A stretch of 64,000 nt of DNA from Sphingomicrobium sp. XHP0239 (GTDB lineage: Bacteria > Pseudomonadota > Alphaproteobacteria > Sphingomonadales > Sphingomonadaceae), in the NCBI RefSeq assembly GCF_039555325.1, contig NZ_CP154608.1, forward strand, positions 310,001 to 374,000. Reading direction: 5' to 3'. Numbering within the stretch: the first letter of the stretch is position 1; each line of letters opens with the position of its first letter. Below, piece after piece: positions 35,356-44,144 of this stretch. The translations under genes and the position numbers were made by a program. Under the pieces are notes generated by a model that made no database searches, was not told the DNA's origin, and saw nothing but the letters and a program-made list of their open reading frames with translations.

Positions 35356-35379
35356 GGTGGGAGGAAAAGACCTTCCACC
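35356..35379 (+). terminator. candidate terminator hairpin after the acyl-CoA dehydrogenase
   Basis: GGTGGGAGG pairs with CCTTCCACC (one GU pair) around AAAAGA, followed by a short CTCCTTTC. The T run is weak. It stands in the 106-bp gap between two convergent genes and may act in both directions. Confidence 0.45.
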
Positions 35380-35401
35380 CTCCTTTCAGGTAACTGTTGC
35401 C

Positions 35402-38086
35402 CTATCCGGCCTTGCGGGCGCTGCCGTACATCGACGCGGAAAAACCGGGCATCGCCCCGCTCTTGTTCTTGCGGATGGGGGCGAGGCGGGTGAGATCGAA
35501 ACCCTCGTCGAACTGGATCCCGAAACGGCCCGACTGCGCCCAGCGCACCGTACCCTTGATCGGCCCCGTTCCGACGATATCGACCGTCAACTGCGTGCCC
35601 GGCATGACCGCCACCGGACATTCGATCAGCGCGCCCATCGCCGAGATGTTGCGCAGCCGCACCTCGACCCGTTCGCCGCGCAAGCCCACGAGCCCGCGGC
35701 GCATCAGGCGGTGTCGCGGCTCGCGCGAATTCTGGTGGCCGTCGGGCGACACGGCAGCGTTCTTGACCAGCTCGCCCGCTTCCTCCGAAGTTCCCGGCTG
35801 GCCGAAGATGTAACCCTGGATCTGGCTGCATCCGAGTTCGCGGATGAGGTGGAGATCGTCGTGCGTTTCGACGCCCTCGGCGGTGGTGTCCATGTTGAGG
35901 CTTTCCGCCAACGCGACGATCGCCCGGATGATGGCACTGTTGCGGCTCTTGGGGTTGGACGCCCCGCGCACGAAGCTCTGGTCGATCTTGATTTTGTCGA
36001 ACGGCGCGGTCTTCAGATAGCCGAGCGAGGAATAGCCCGTCCCGAAATCGTCGAGCGCCAGCCGTACTCCGATATTCTTCAGCCGCGAGAAGATCTCGTC
36101 GGTCGCCTCGCCCTCGGACAGGAAGATGCCCTCGGTCAGTTCGAGCTCGAGCCGCTCGGCGCGCATTTCATGCGCCGCCAACAATGCGGCGATAGTCTCG
36201 GACAGCTTGGGATTGTTGAACTGGATGGGCGACAGGTTGACGGCCATGCGCACCGTTTCGGGCCATTTGGCGGCGGTGGCGATCGATTCCCGAAGCACGA
36301 AATCGCCGAGCCGGTTGATGAGACCGCATTCCTCGGCAATGCCGATGAAGACTTCGGGCGAGATCGGCCCGCGGGTGGGATGTTCCCAGCGGACCAACGC
36401 CTCGAAACCGCAGATTTCCTCGCTCGCGGCGCGAACGATCGGCTGGTAGCGAACCGACAGTTCCTCGCGGTCGAGAGCGCCCCGGAGGTCGTTCTCCAGC
36501 ACCTGCCGGTCGGTAGCCTCGCTGTGCATTTCGGGTTCGAAGAAGGAGAAGGTGCCGCGCCCCGCAGCCTTGGCGGCATAGAGCGCCAGATCGGCGTTGC
36601 GCGTAAGACTGTCGGCGCAGGCGCGGCCCGGATCGGCGATGGCGATGCCGATCGAAGCACCGATGGTCACCCGATGGCCTTCGATCTGATAGGGCTGCGA
36701 GACCTGTTCGATCATCAATCGGGCGAGATTTTCGAGCAGCCCAGCCTCGACCGCGCCGGGAAGCACCGCCTTGAATTCGTCGCCTCCCAGTCGCCCGACC
36801 TGGCCATGGTTGCCCATCACGTTCGTGAGTCGTGCCGCGACCTGTCGCAGCAACTGGTCGCCGACCGGATGGCCGAGCGTATCGTTGACGTTCTTGAAAC
36901 GGTCGAGATCGATCAGGAAGAGCGCGCAACCCTTCTGGCGGCGCGCGGCATTGCGGAGCGCTTCGTCCAGCGTCTGGCGCATCATGGCACGGTTCGGCAG
37001 GCCGGTGAGGCTGTCGAAGCGGGCGAGGCGGCTGATTTCCTGTTCGTTGCGCCGCTGTTCGGTCAGGTCGGTGCCGATGCCGCGGAAGCCGAGGAAGCGA
37101 CCGTTGGTCTCGTTGAAAATGGGATTGCCCGACAAGGTCCAGAAGATCTCCTCGTCGCGTGCGGCGCGTACCACGACGTCGGAGAAGGGGAAGCGAGCCG
37201 AGAGGTGGAAGCCTAGCGTCCGCTCCTCGCGCAACGCATCCACGTCGCTCTGGTCGTCGACCGAGAGGAGATCGGTGAATTTCCGCCCGAGAAGGTCGGA
37301 CGGGTCGCATTCGAAATCGTCGGCCAGTTGGTGACTGACGTAGGAGAGCACGCCTGTCGAATCGGTTTCCCAGAACCAGCCGCGCCCCGAACTTTCGAAT
37401 TCGGTGACGAAGCGTAGCGCCTGATGCGCATGGGCATCGAGCATCATCCGCCGCCGCGCGGTGGCGAGGTTGGTGCGGGTGAAGGCCGTGGCGTAGGCCG
37501 ATACGATCAGCGCCATTGCGGCAATGCCAGCCGTCACGACGCTCTGGCCCGTGAAGACGAATGTGGAAGCGGCGCCCGAAAGCCCCAGGACGATGGCGAT
37601 GGCAGGGGCGGTCGTCGCCGCCACCGACATGGCCACGATGCCGCTGCCGATCATCGCGGCGGCGACGGCGAAATTGGCGTCCGAAGCCTCGAGCAGCCGA
37701 ACGCTGAATTCGCCCCAGACCGCAGCACAAATCGCCACATAGGCGGTCAGTAAGCGAGTGATGAAGAAGGGTCGCACCTCGAGGTTGGTGGCGACACGAA
37801 TGCCGACGATCATCGCGACATCGAGGGCGATGAGACCACCCAAAATATGGAAGATGAAGTTCCCTGACCCGAGCGAGAGCAAAAGGCAGGCGACCAGCGT
37901 GACGAGATGGGAAATCCCGATCAGGACGGGGATATGGTGGAACTGACGCTGCCGCTGTTCTGCGATGGCTTCATCGCTGTCGTCGCCGGGCTGGCTGACG
38001 TCGAACGACAGGGCCTCGCGGATGTCGACATCCGCGGTCATTTCGCTCTTTTGCGTAACTCCAAGACGTCGCCGCCGCATACTCAT
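35402..38086 (-). CDS. PAS-GGDEF-EAL-PilZ cyclic di-GMP signalling protein with membrane N-terminus
   Basis: An 894-residue protein. The N-terminal 190 residues hold about five or six membrane helices; a PAS domain follows (WFWETDSTGVLSYVSHQ), then GGDEF (VGRLGGDEFKAVLPG), EAL (ICGFEALVRWEHPTRG) and a C-terminal PilZ domain (RHRLMRRG and NISAMGALIEC). The EAL site keeps all catalytic blocks, NLSPIQF, LELTEGIF, DDFGTGYSSL, DKIKIDQSFV and AEGVET, so phosphodiesterase activity is expected; the GGDEF site is also intact but lacks an inhibitory RxxD. It can make, break and sense c-di-GMP. The ATG at 38086 is one of several close starts (38041 also possible). Confidence 0.92.
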   Translation of the reverse strand: MSMRRRRLGVTQKSEMTADVDIREALSFDVSQPGDDSDEAIAEQRQRQFHHIPVLIGISHLVTLVACLLLSLGSGNFIFHILGGLIALDVAMIVGIRVATNLEVRPFFITRLLTAYVAICAAVWGEFSVRLLEASDANFAVAAAMIGSGIVAMSVAATTAPAIAIVLGLSGAASTFVFTGQSVVTAGIAAMALIVSAYATAFTRTNLATARRRMMLDAHAHQALRFVTEFESSGRGWFWETDSTGVLSYVSHQLADDFECDPSDLLGRKFTDLLSVDDQSDVDALREERTLGFHLSARFPFSDVVVRAARDEEIFWTLSGNPIFNETNGRFLGFRGIGTDLTEQRRNEQEISRLARFDSLTGLPNRAMMRQTLDEALRNAARRQKGCALFLIDLDRFKNVNDTLGHPVGDQLLRQVAARLTNVMGNHGQVGRLGGDEFKAVLPGAVEAGLLENLARLMIEQVSQPYQIEGHRVTIGASIGIAIADPGRACADSLTRNADLALYAAKAAGRGTFSFFEPEMHSEATDRQVLENDLRGALDREELSVRYQPIVRAASEEICGFEALVRWEHPTRGPISPEVFIGIAEECGLINRLGDFVLRESIATAAKWPETVRMAVNLSPIQFNNPKLSETIAALLAAHEMRAERLELELTEGIFLSEGEATDEIFSRLKNIGVRLALDDFGTGYSSLGYLKTAPFDKIKIDQSFVRGASNPKSRNSAIIRAIVALAESLNMDTTAEGVETHDDLHLIRELGCSQIQGYIFGQPGTSEEAGELVKNAAVSPDGHQNSREPRHRLMRRGLVGLRGERVEVRLRNISAMGALIECPVAVMPGTQLTVDIVGTGPIKGTVRWAQSGRFGIQFDEGFDLTRLAPIRKNKSGAMPGFSASMYGSARKAG

Positions 38087-38181
38087 CAACCTACTACGAG
38101 AAGCGTCCGGCTAACCCACCGGTATTAACAAGTGCTTCAACGATAAAGGTTGAAATCGCGTTACCTAAACCCGGTCGATCG

Positions 38182-39426
38182 TCAGCGGTCCGGGGGTTCG
38201 AACGTCCGCGCATTGCGCAGTTCGGGGAACTTCACGCTCCAGAGAATGACGACGAGGATCGCGCCCATGCCGCCGACGAACGCGGCAAAGGTCGGGCCGA
38301 GCAGGCTGGCCATGAGCCCGCTCTCCGCATCGCCCAGCTCGTTGGAAGCGGAGATGGTCAGCGTGGAGACGGCCCCGACGCGACCGCGCATCTCGTCGGG
38401 GGTGTAAAGCTGGATCAGCGACTGGCGGATGTAGACCGAGAACATGTCCGACGCTCCGATCAGCACGAGGAGCCCGAAAGTCAGCACGACGCTTCGCGAG
38501 AAGGCGAATCCGACGGTGGTGAGCCCGAAGACGCCGACGGCGAGCAGCATCTTTCGACCCACATCGCTTTTCAGGGGACGGATGGCGAAGATGATCGCCA
38601 CGGTCGTCGCACCGACGGCGGGTGCCGCACGCAGATGGCCGAACAGGTCGGGACCGCCGCCGAAGATGTCGGTGGCGAAGATCGGAAGCAGCGCGGTCGC
38701 ACTGCCCAGCAGCACCGCGAAGAGGTCGAGGCTGATCGCCCCGAGCACGAGCCGGTTGTCGCGGACATAGCGGAGACCGTCGCGGATCTGGGCGATGGGG
38801 TGACGCTTGGACGGCGCTTTCTTCTGATCGGTGGTGCCGATGAGGAACAGGCCGACCAGGGCGGCCGCAAACAGCGCGGTCGCGACTTCGTAGGCCAGCG
38901 CGATGTCGACCGCCAGCAGATAGCCGCCCAGCGCCGGTCCGAGGATGGTGCCCGCCTGCCAGGCGATCGACGAGAGAGCGATGGCGTTGGGAAGGATGGC
39001 GCGCGGCACGATGTTGGCACCAAGCGCGGAAAGCGAGGGCCCCATCAGCACGCGGCTGACCCCGACGAAGACCGCGATGATGTAGATGATGGGCAAGGTG
39101 ATCGTGCCCGCGGCGGTGAAGGCGGCGAGCGCCCCGGCGCAACCGATCTCGATGGCGATGGCGGCACGAGCGACCCAGCGCCGATCCACCCGGTCGGTCA
39201 GCCACCCCGCCCAGGGCGCGAGAAAGAAGAGCGGGACGAATTGTACCAGCCCGATCAGCCCCAGCCGAAGCGCGGCGGCCTGCGGGCTCATCGTTTCGCG
39301 GGCGATCGCATAGACCTGATATTCGATCGCGGTTATCATCGCGAGCTGCGCGAGCGTCGCGAGCAGCCGTGCGGACCAGAAGGCCCGGTAGTTGGCGATG
39401 CGCAGAGGTTCGGGAAGCCAGCTCAT
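38182..39426 (-). CDS. MFS transporter (EntS-like exporter family)
   Basis: A 414-residue protein with twelve predicted membrane helices. The loop-2 signature reads LAPWAGWLTDRVDRRWVARA, as in the EntS/multidrug MFS branch. It probably exports a small molecule by proton antiport. The start at 39426 follows the hydrolase gene after a strong hairpin, so it may be transcribed on its own. No substrate clue is nearby. Confidence 0.9.
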   Translation of the reverse strand: MSWLPEPLRIANYRAFWSARLLATLAQLAMITAIEYQVYAIARETMSPQAAALRLGLIGLVQFVPLFFLAPWAGWLTDRVDRRWVARAAIAIEIGCAGALAAFTAAGTITLPIIYIIAVFVGVSRVLMGPSLSALGANIVPRAILPNAIALSSIAWQAGTILGPALGGYLLAVDIALAYEVATALFAAALVGLFLIGTTDQKKAPSKRHPIAQIRDGLRYVRDNRLVLGAISLDLFAVLLGSATALLPIFATDIFGGGPDLFGHLRAAPAVGATTVAIIFAIRPLKSDVGRKMLLAVGVFGLTTVGFAFSRSVVLTFGLLVLIGASDMFSVYIRQSLIQLYTPDEMRGRVGAVSTLTISASNELGDAESGLMASLLGPTFAAFVGGMGAILVVILWSVKFPELRNARTFEPPDR

Positions 39427-39449
39427 GAGGGTTGCCGGGCGCTAATGCA

Positions 39450-39484
39450 CGAAGGGCGGCACGGCAATGCCGCACCGCCCTTCG
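39450..39484 (-). terminator. strong hairpin between the hydrolase and MFS genes
   Basis: CGAAGGGCGG and CCGCCCTTCG are perfect complements over 10 bp, with a second inner CGGC/GCCG pairing in the loop. It lies just after the hydrolase stop (39507) on the reverse strand. No clear T run follows, so it may be a terminator or an mRNA-stabilising hairpin. Confidence 0.55.
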
Positions 39485-39506
39485 GAGGGTATTTAGGCGA
39501 GCCCGA

Positions 39507-40376
39507 TCAGACGGTTTCGGTTGCGGAGAGCGGAATGGCGCTCTGCTGGCCCATCGCCTTGTCGAGGAAGCCCTTCACGTCGTCGATCACGCGATCCTGA
39601 TCGGTCGCAAGGACAGCGTGCGGGCTGCCTTCATATTCGATCAGTTCGGCATTCGGCAGCTTTTCGGCGACGACCCGCGAGGTGGCATCGATCGGCACGG
39701 TCTTGTCCTTAGTACCGTGGATAACGAGCGTCGGAGAGTCGAAGTTCTCGAGGTCGGGCAGGAAGTTCGTGGTCGCCCAGGCATCCGCGGACGCGAGGAT
39801 GTTCCGGATGCTTGCCTGCATCGCCTGCCGGAACGTATCGCGGCGGACCCCTTCCGAAACCGCATCCTTGTCCTCGTCGAGCCCGAGAAACTCGTCGAAG
39901 AACCCTTCGAAGAAACCCTGGTGGTCGTCCTTCAGCGATTGCGTGATTTCCTGCAGTGCGTCTTCGGGCACGCCGTTCGGGTTCTCGTCCGATTTGGCGA
40001 CGTGGGGAACGACCGAGCTGATCAGTACCGCAGCCGCACTGCGGCCCGGAAAACGCGACTGGAAGCGCGCGACTTCGCCGCCGCCCATCGAGAAACCGAC
40101 GATCGCAATCTTTTCCGAAATACCCGCATCGTCGAGAATGGCGTTCACGTCATTCGCGTAGGTGTCGTAGTCGTTGCCATCCCACGTCTTGTCCGAACGC
40201 CCGAAACCGCGGCGGTCGGGGATGATTGTGCGATAGCCGTTGCCGGCCAGTTCCATCCCCATCCGGTCGAACGTGTCGCCGGTGAGCGGCCAGCCGTGCA
40301 TCAACACGACCGGACGTCCTTTTCCCCAATCCTTGTAGTAGAGTTTCGCGCCGTCCTTTGCGGTTGCATATGCCAT
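39507..40376 (-). CDS. alpha/beta hydrolase, haloperoxidase-like
   Basis: A 289-residue alpha/beta hydrolase close to the cofactor-free haloperoxidase/arylesterase group. The oxyanion region reads VVLMHGWPLTGDTFDR; the nucleophile is in GFSMGGGE (about residue 96), the acid in GTKDKTVPI, and the base in GSPHAVL. These enzymes act on small esters and can form peracids. It starts with a good AAAGGAAC ribosome-binding site. Reverse-oriented and divergent from radA with a 129-bp gap holding nothing else I can identify. Confidence 0.92.
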   Translation of the reverse strand: MAYATAKDGAKLYYKDWGKGRPVVLMHGWPLTGDTFDRMGMELAGNGYRTIIPDRRGFGRSDKTWDGNDYDTYANDVNAILDDAGISEKIAIVGFSMGGGEVARFQSRFPGRSAAAVLISSVVPHVAKSDENPNGVPEDALQEITQSLKDDHQGFFEGFFDEFLGLDEDKDAVSEGVRRDTFRQAMQASIRNILASADAWATTNFLPDLENFDSPTLVIHGTKDKTVPIDATSRVVAEKLPNAELIEYEGSPHAVLATDQDRVIDDVKGFLDKAMGQQSAIPLSATETV

Positions 40377-40505
40377 GTGCTGTGTTCCTTTTGTCTGTTC
40401 GAAGCATCAACGTGCGGCGCCTCTGACAATGTCCGTGACCCCGAGGGGTCCGGCGGGCGGAGGAAACGACTTGCCGCAGCGATGCGAAGTTGCGAGCGTG
40501 GCGGC

Positions 40506-41867
40506 ATGGCAAAAATCAAGAAACGCTATGTCTGCCAGGCGTGCGGATCGGTCGCGAACCGCTGGCAGGGGCAGTGCGGCGATTGCGCCGAATGGAATAC
40601 ATTGGTCGAGGATGCGGGGGCGGTGGTGACGACCTTCGCGAAGAAGCACGACCTGCAGGGCGGTGGACGACGGATCGATCTGGTCGGGCTCGATGCCGAC
40701 ATCGCCATTCCCGACCGCATGACAACCGGGCTTGCCGAATTCGATCGGGCGCTGGGCGGGGGTTTAGTGCCAGGATCCGCCACGCTCATCGGCGGGGATC
40801 CCGGGATCGGCAAATCGACGCTGCTGCTACAGATTGCGGCGCGGGTCGCCAGCGCTGGCGTTTCGAGCGTGTACGTTTCCGGCGAGGAGGCCGCCGATCA
40901 GGTGCGCCGCCGCGCGCTACGGCTGGGGCTGGGCGAGGCGCCGGTGAAGCTCGCCGCCGCGACCTCGGTTCGCGATATCCTCACGACCCTAACGGAAGAG
41001 CGTCCGCAATTCCTGGTGATCGATTCGATCCAGACGATGCATTCGGACATGATCGAAGGTGCGCCGGGCACCGTCAGCCAGGTTCGGGCCAGCGCCCACG
41101 AACTCGTGCGCTTCGCGAAGGAGAAAGGCTGCGCGCTGATTCTCGTCGGCCATGTCACCAAGGATGGGAATATCGCGGGCCCCCGGGTTCTCGAACATAT
41201 GGTCGACACGGTTCTGGGGTTCGAGGGGGAGCGGAGTCATCAGTACCGGATCCTACGCGCCATCAAGAACCGCTTCGGCGGGACCGACGAGATCGGAGTC
41301 TTCGCGATGGAGGGGCATGGATTGGACGAGGTCGCCAATCCGTCTTCGCTGTTCCTGACCGATCGCGGCGAAGAGGTCAGCGGCACGACCGTCTTTCCGG
41401 CACTGGAGGGTACGCGGCCGGTGCTCGTCGAACTGCAGGCGCTGACCGTGCGGCTCGCCAGTGGCGCGACGCCGCGACGAAGCGCGGTGGGGTGGGATTC
41501 CTCGCGTCTGGCGATGCTGCTCGCAGTCCTGGAAGCGCGCTGCGGCATCAGCTTCGCGAACGTCGAAGTGTATCTCAATGTCGCTGGGGGCTATCGGCTG
41601 TCCGATCCCGCCGCCGACCTTGCGGTCGCGGCCGCGCTGGTATCGGCGCTGTCCGAGCGTCCGCTTCCCGGCGGGACGGTGACCTTCGGCGAGGTCGCGC
41701 TGTCGGGCGAGGTCCGGCCCGTCGCGCACGCGCCCCTCCGCCTCAAGGAAGCGGCCAAGCTGGGCTTCGAGCGCGCCTGGGCGCCGTCGGGTGCCAATGC
41801 CAAGGGAATACGCGTCGAAACGTTCGACCGGCTCGGGAAGCTGACCGACCGGTTGCTGGGGCGCTAG
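40506..41867 (+). CDS. radA: DNA repair protein RadA
   Basis: A 453-residue RecA-like ATPase and branch-migration helicase in recombination. The N-terminal zinc finger is C-x2-C...C-x2-C (YVCQACGS and GQCGDCAEW), Walker A is GGDPGIGKSTLLLQI, the RadA-specific KNRFG motif is present, and the C-terminal Lon-like domain ends LPGGTVTFGEVALSGEVRPV. Length is normal. The start at 40506 is fixed by the conserved KIKKRYVC opening; a far longer reading frame upstream runs through antisense of the hydrolase. cvpA follows after 44 bp. Confidence 0.97.
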   Translation: MAKIKKRYVCQACGSVANRWQGQCGDCAEWNTLVEDAGAVVTTFAKKHDLQGGGRRIDLVGLDADIAIPDRMTTGLAEFDRALGGGLVPGSATLIGGDPGIGKSTLLLQIAARVASAGVSSVYVSGEEAADQVRRRALRLGLGEAPVKLAAATSVRDILTTLTEERPQFLVIDSIQTMHSDMIEGAPGTVSQVRASAHELVRFAKEKGCALILVGHVTKDGNIAGPRVLEHMVDTVLGFEGERSHQYRILRAIKNRFGGTDEIGVFAMEGHGLDEVANPSSLFLTDRGEEVSGTTVFPALEGTRPVLVELQALTVRLASGATPRRSAVGWDSSRLAMLLAVLEARCGISFANVEVYLNVAGGYRLSDPAADLAVAAALVSALSERPLPGGTVTFGEVALSGEVRPVAHAPLRLKEAAKLGFERAWAPSGANAKGIRVETFDRLGKLTDRLLGR

Positions 41868-41911
41868 GGACTGGCACCCGCGCCCCCAACCCGCTAGCCG
41901 ACACGAAAGCC

Positions 41912-42415
41912 ATGACCGCACTCGACGTCCTCATCATCCTGATCCTCGCCGGCGGCGCCCTTCTCGGCTTCGTCCGGGGATTCGTGCAGGAAGTTTTCTC
42001 GCTGCTCGCCTGGGTGGCGGGGATCGTGGCGGTAAAGATGGGCCATGGGCGGGTCACCGAATTGCTGCTCACCCAGATGGAGCGCGAAACCGCCGCCATC
42101 GCGCTGGCGCTCGTCCTGCTGTTCGTTCCCGTCTATCTGGCGGTTCGCTGGCTCGCGTTGCGACTGGGACGGCGGACGCGGCGGTCGATCATCAATCCGG
42201 TCGACCGGTTGCTCGGCGGGCTGTTCGGTCTGCTCAAAGGACTGCTGGGGGCGACCATCCTGTTCCTGATCGCCAACCTCGCGGTGGATTCGGTGTACGG
42301 CGAGGAAGCCGAGCGGCCTCCTTGGATGGCGGAAGCGCGTACCTACGCGCTGCTCAACGCCAGCGCCCGCGCCACGGTCGATCTGGTCGAGGCGCGGCGG
42401 GAGGGGCGGTTGTGA
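41912..42415 (+). CDS. cvpA: CvpA family membrane protein
   Basis: A 167-residue inner membrane protein with four hydrophobic helices. The N-terminus MTALDVLIILILAGGALLGF followed by RGFVQEVFSLLAWV is the CvpA signature. In enterobacteria cvpA is beside purF and needed for colicin V production, but its wider role concerns membrane or peptidoglycan homeostasis. Here it lies between radA and cysS, and its stop overlaps the cysS GTG. Function in this organism is not clear. Confidence 0.92.
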   Translation: MTALDVLIILILAGGALLGFVRGFVQEVFSLLAWVAGIVAVKMGHGRVTELLLTQMERETAAIALALVLLFVPVYLAVRWLALRLGRRTRRSIINPVDRLLGGLFGLLKGLLGATILFLIANLAVDSVYGEEAERPPWMAEARTYALLNASARATVDLVEARREGRL

Positions 42416-43725
42416 CGATCCGGCTCTATGACAGCGCCGCACGCGAAAAGCGCGATTTCGTGCCGCAGGATCCCCGGCGGATCACCATGTATGTGTGCGG
42501 CCCCACCGTCTATGCGCGCGCCCACATCGGCAATTTTCGTCCCGAAGTGACCTTCGACCTGCTCGCCCGGTTGCTGCGTCACGACTATCCGGATGCCGAA
42601 CTGGTCCATGCCCGCAATTTCACCGACATCGACGACAAGATCATGGCGAAGGCGAGCGAGCGGGGCGTGTCGATCGACACGGTGACGACCGAGGCCGAGG
42701 AATGGTATCTGGAAGACGCCCGGACCCTCGGCATCGAGACGTTGCCGGAGGCGCCGCGCGCGACCGAGCATCTCGATACGATGATCGCGCTGATGACCGA
42801 TCTGATCGAGGGTGGTCACGCCTATGCCGCCGAGGGCCATGTCCTGTTCGACGTGGAAACCGATGGCGACTACGGCAGCCTGTCGAACCGCCCGTTGGAC
42901 GACATGATCGCGGGTGCGCGGGTCGAGGTGGCGCCCTACAAGATAAACCCGCGCGACTTTGTGCTGTGGAAGCCGAGCGCGGAGGACCAGCCGGGGTGGG
43001 ACAGTCCGTGGGGACGCGGGCGACCGGGTTGGCATACCGAATGCTCGGCCATGATCCGGTCGATGCTGGGCGAGACGATCGACATCCACGGCGGGGGCAT
43101 GGACCTCAAGTTTCCGCATCACGAGAACGAAGCCGCGCAGAGCCGCTGCGCTCACGGCGGGGCGCCGCTGGCGCGCTACTGGATGCACAACGGTTTCCTG
43201 AAGCTCGACGACGCGACCATGTCGAAGAGCGTCGGCAATACGGTCACCGTCGACGGCCTGGCCGCGGCGGGGCATCGGGGCGAGGCGATCCGGCTAGCGA
43301 TGCTCACGGGGCATTACCGGCAGCCGCTCGAATGGAGCGAGAGCTTGCTCGAACAGGCGAAGACGACGCTCGACGGACTGTATCGCAAGGTCGGTGACGC
43401 CGGCGCGGCCATGCCGGACCGGGGGTTCGTCGACGCGCTTCGCGACGATCTCAACACGCCGCTGGCGCTGGCGCGGCTCGGCAAGATCGAGGATCCGGCA
43501 ACTCTGAAGGCGAGCGGCGATCTGATCGGAATCCTTCGATTGACGCAGGACGACTGGTTCCGCAGCGGTGCCGACGACACGAATGTCGAGGCGCGGATCG
43601 CCGAACGGCAGAATGCCAAGGCGAACCGCGATTTCGCGACCGCGGACCGGATCCGCGACGAGCTTGCGGACGAGGGCATCGTTCTGGAGGACGGTCCCGA
43701 AGGGACGACATGGCGGCGGGGGTGA
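42412..43725 (+). CDS. cysS: cysteinyl-tRNA synthetase
   Basis: A 437-residue class I synthetase that charges tRNA-Cys. The zinc and substrate region reads MYVCGPTVYARAHIGNFRPE, with the HIGN form of the HIGH motif; zinc ligands continue in ECSAMI and FPHHENEAAQS. The KMSKS equivalent is ATMSKSVGN. A GTG start overlaps the cvpA stop, with GGGAGGGGCGG as the ribosome-binding site. Length is slightly short, which is common in alphaproteobacteria. Its end overlaps the scaffold gene by 16 bp. Confidence 0.97.
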   Translation: MTIRLYDSAAREKRDFVPQDPRRITMYVCGPTVYARAHIGNFRPEVTFDLLARLLRHDYPDAELVHARNFTDIDDKIMAKASERGVSIDTVTTEAEEWYLEDARTLGIETLPEAPRATEHLDTMIALMTDLIEGGHAYAAEGHVLFDVETDGDYGSLSNRPLDDMIAGARVEVAPYKINPRDFVLWKPSAEDQPGWDSPWGRGRPGWHTECSAMIRSMLGETIDIHGGGMDLKFPHHENEAAQSRCAHGGAPLARYWMHNGFLKLDDATMSKSVGNTVTVDGLAAAGHRGEAIRLAMLTGHYRQPLEWSESLLEQAKTTLDGLYRKVGDAGAAMPDRGFVDALRDDLNTPLALARLGKIEDPATLKASGDLIGILRLTQDDWFRSGADDTNVEARIAERQNAKANRDFATADRIRDELADEGIVLEDGPEGTTWRRG

Positions 43726-44144
43726 GGAGCGAGCCCTACAGTCGCGAGATCCTGCGGCTGGCAGCGTCGCTGCCCGAACCCGTCACCCTCTCCCGCACCG
43801 ACGCACAGGTGGAAGTCCGGTCCGAAAGCTGCGGCAGCATCATTCGTCTCGCGCTGAACCGCGAGGATGATCGGGTCACGGCGCTGAGCGCCATCGTCTC
43901 TGCCTGCGCCTACGGACAGGCTTCGGCCGCGCTGATGCTCAACCATGCCGCCGGCCGCTCCGCCTCCGGAATCGAGCAAGCGCTGATCGCGATCGACGAC
44001 TGGCTCGAAGGGTCGGACGCGCTCGTCCCCGACTGGCCCGGGATCGAGGTGCTCGCTCCCGCACGGGATCGGCCGGGACGCCATGGCGCGGTCCTTCTGC
44101 CCTTTCGCGCGTTGGCCCGCGCCATGCAGGCCACCGAACGATGA
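43710..44144 (+). CDS. NifU/IscU-like iron-sulfur scaffold protein, incomplete cysteine set
   Basis: A 144-residue protein resembling the NifU N-terminal (IscU) scaffold fold. Two expected ligand regions are present, SESCGSIIRL and SACAYGQASA, but the third, where IscU has a Cys near the C-terminus, reads GRHGAVLLPFRAL with no cysteine. It may bind clusters with another residue or act in a different way. It sits between cysS and a Kef-type antiporter and overlaps both, but no other Fe-S assembly gene lies nearby. Family call moderate; activity uncertain. Confidence 0.77.
   Translation: MAAGVRSEPYSREILRLAASLPEPVTLSRTDAQVEVRSESCGSIIRLALNREDDRVTALSAIVSACAYGQASAALMLNHAAGRSASGIEQALIAIDDWLEGSDALVPDWPGIEVLAPARDRPGRHGAVLLPFRALARAMQATER

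Noticed and set aside
35348..37216. 622-codon forward frame opposite the GGDEF-EAL protein
   Set aside because: Antisense shadow with no recognisable domain; the reverse frame has four intact domains.
39432..40505. Long N-terminal extension in frame with radA
   Set aside because: It runs antisense through the alpha/beta hydrolase gene; RadA's conserved start is at 40506.
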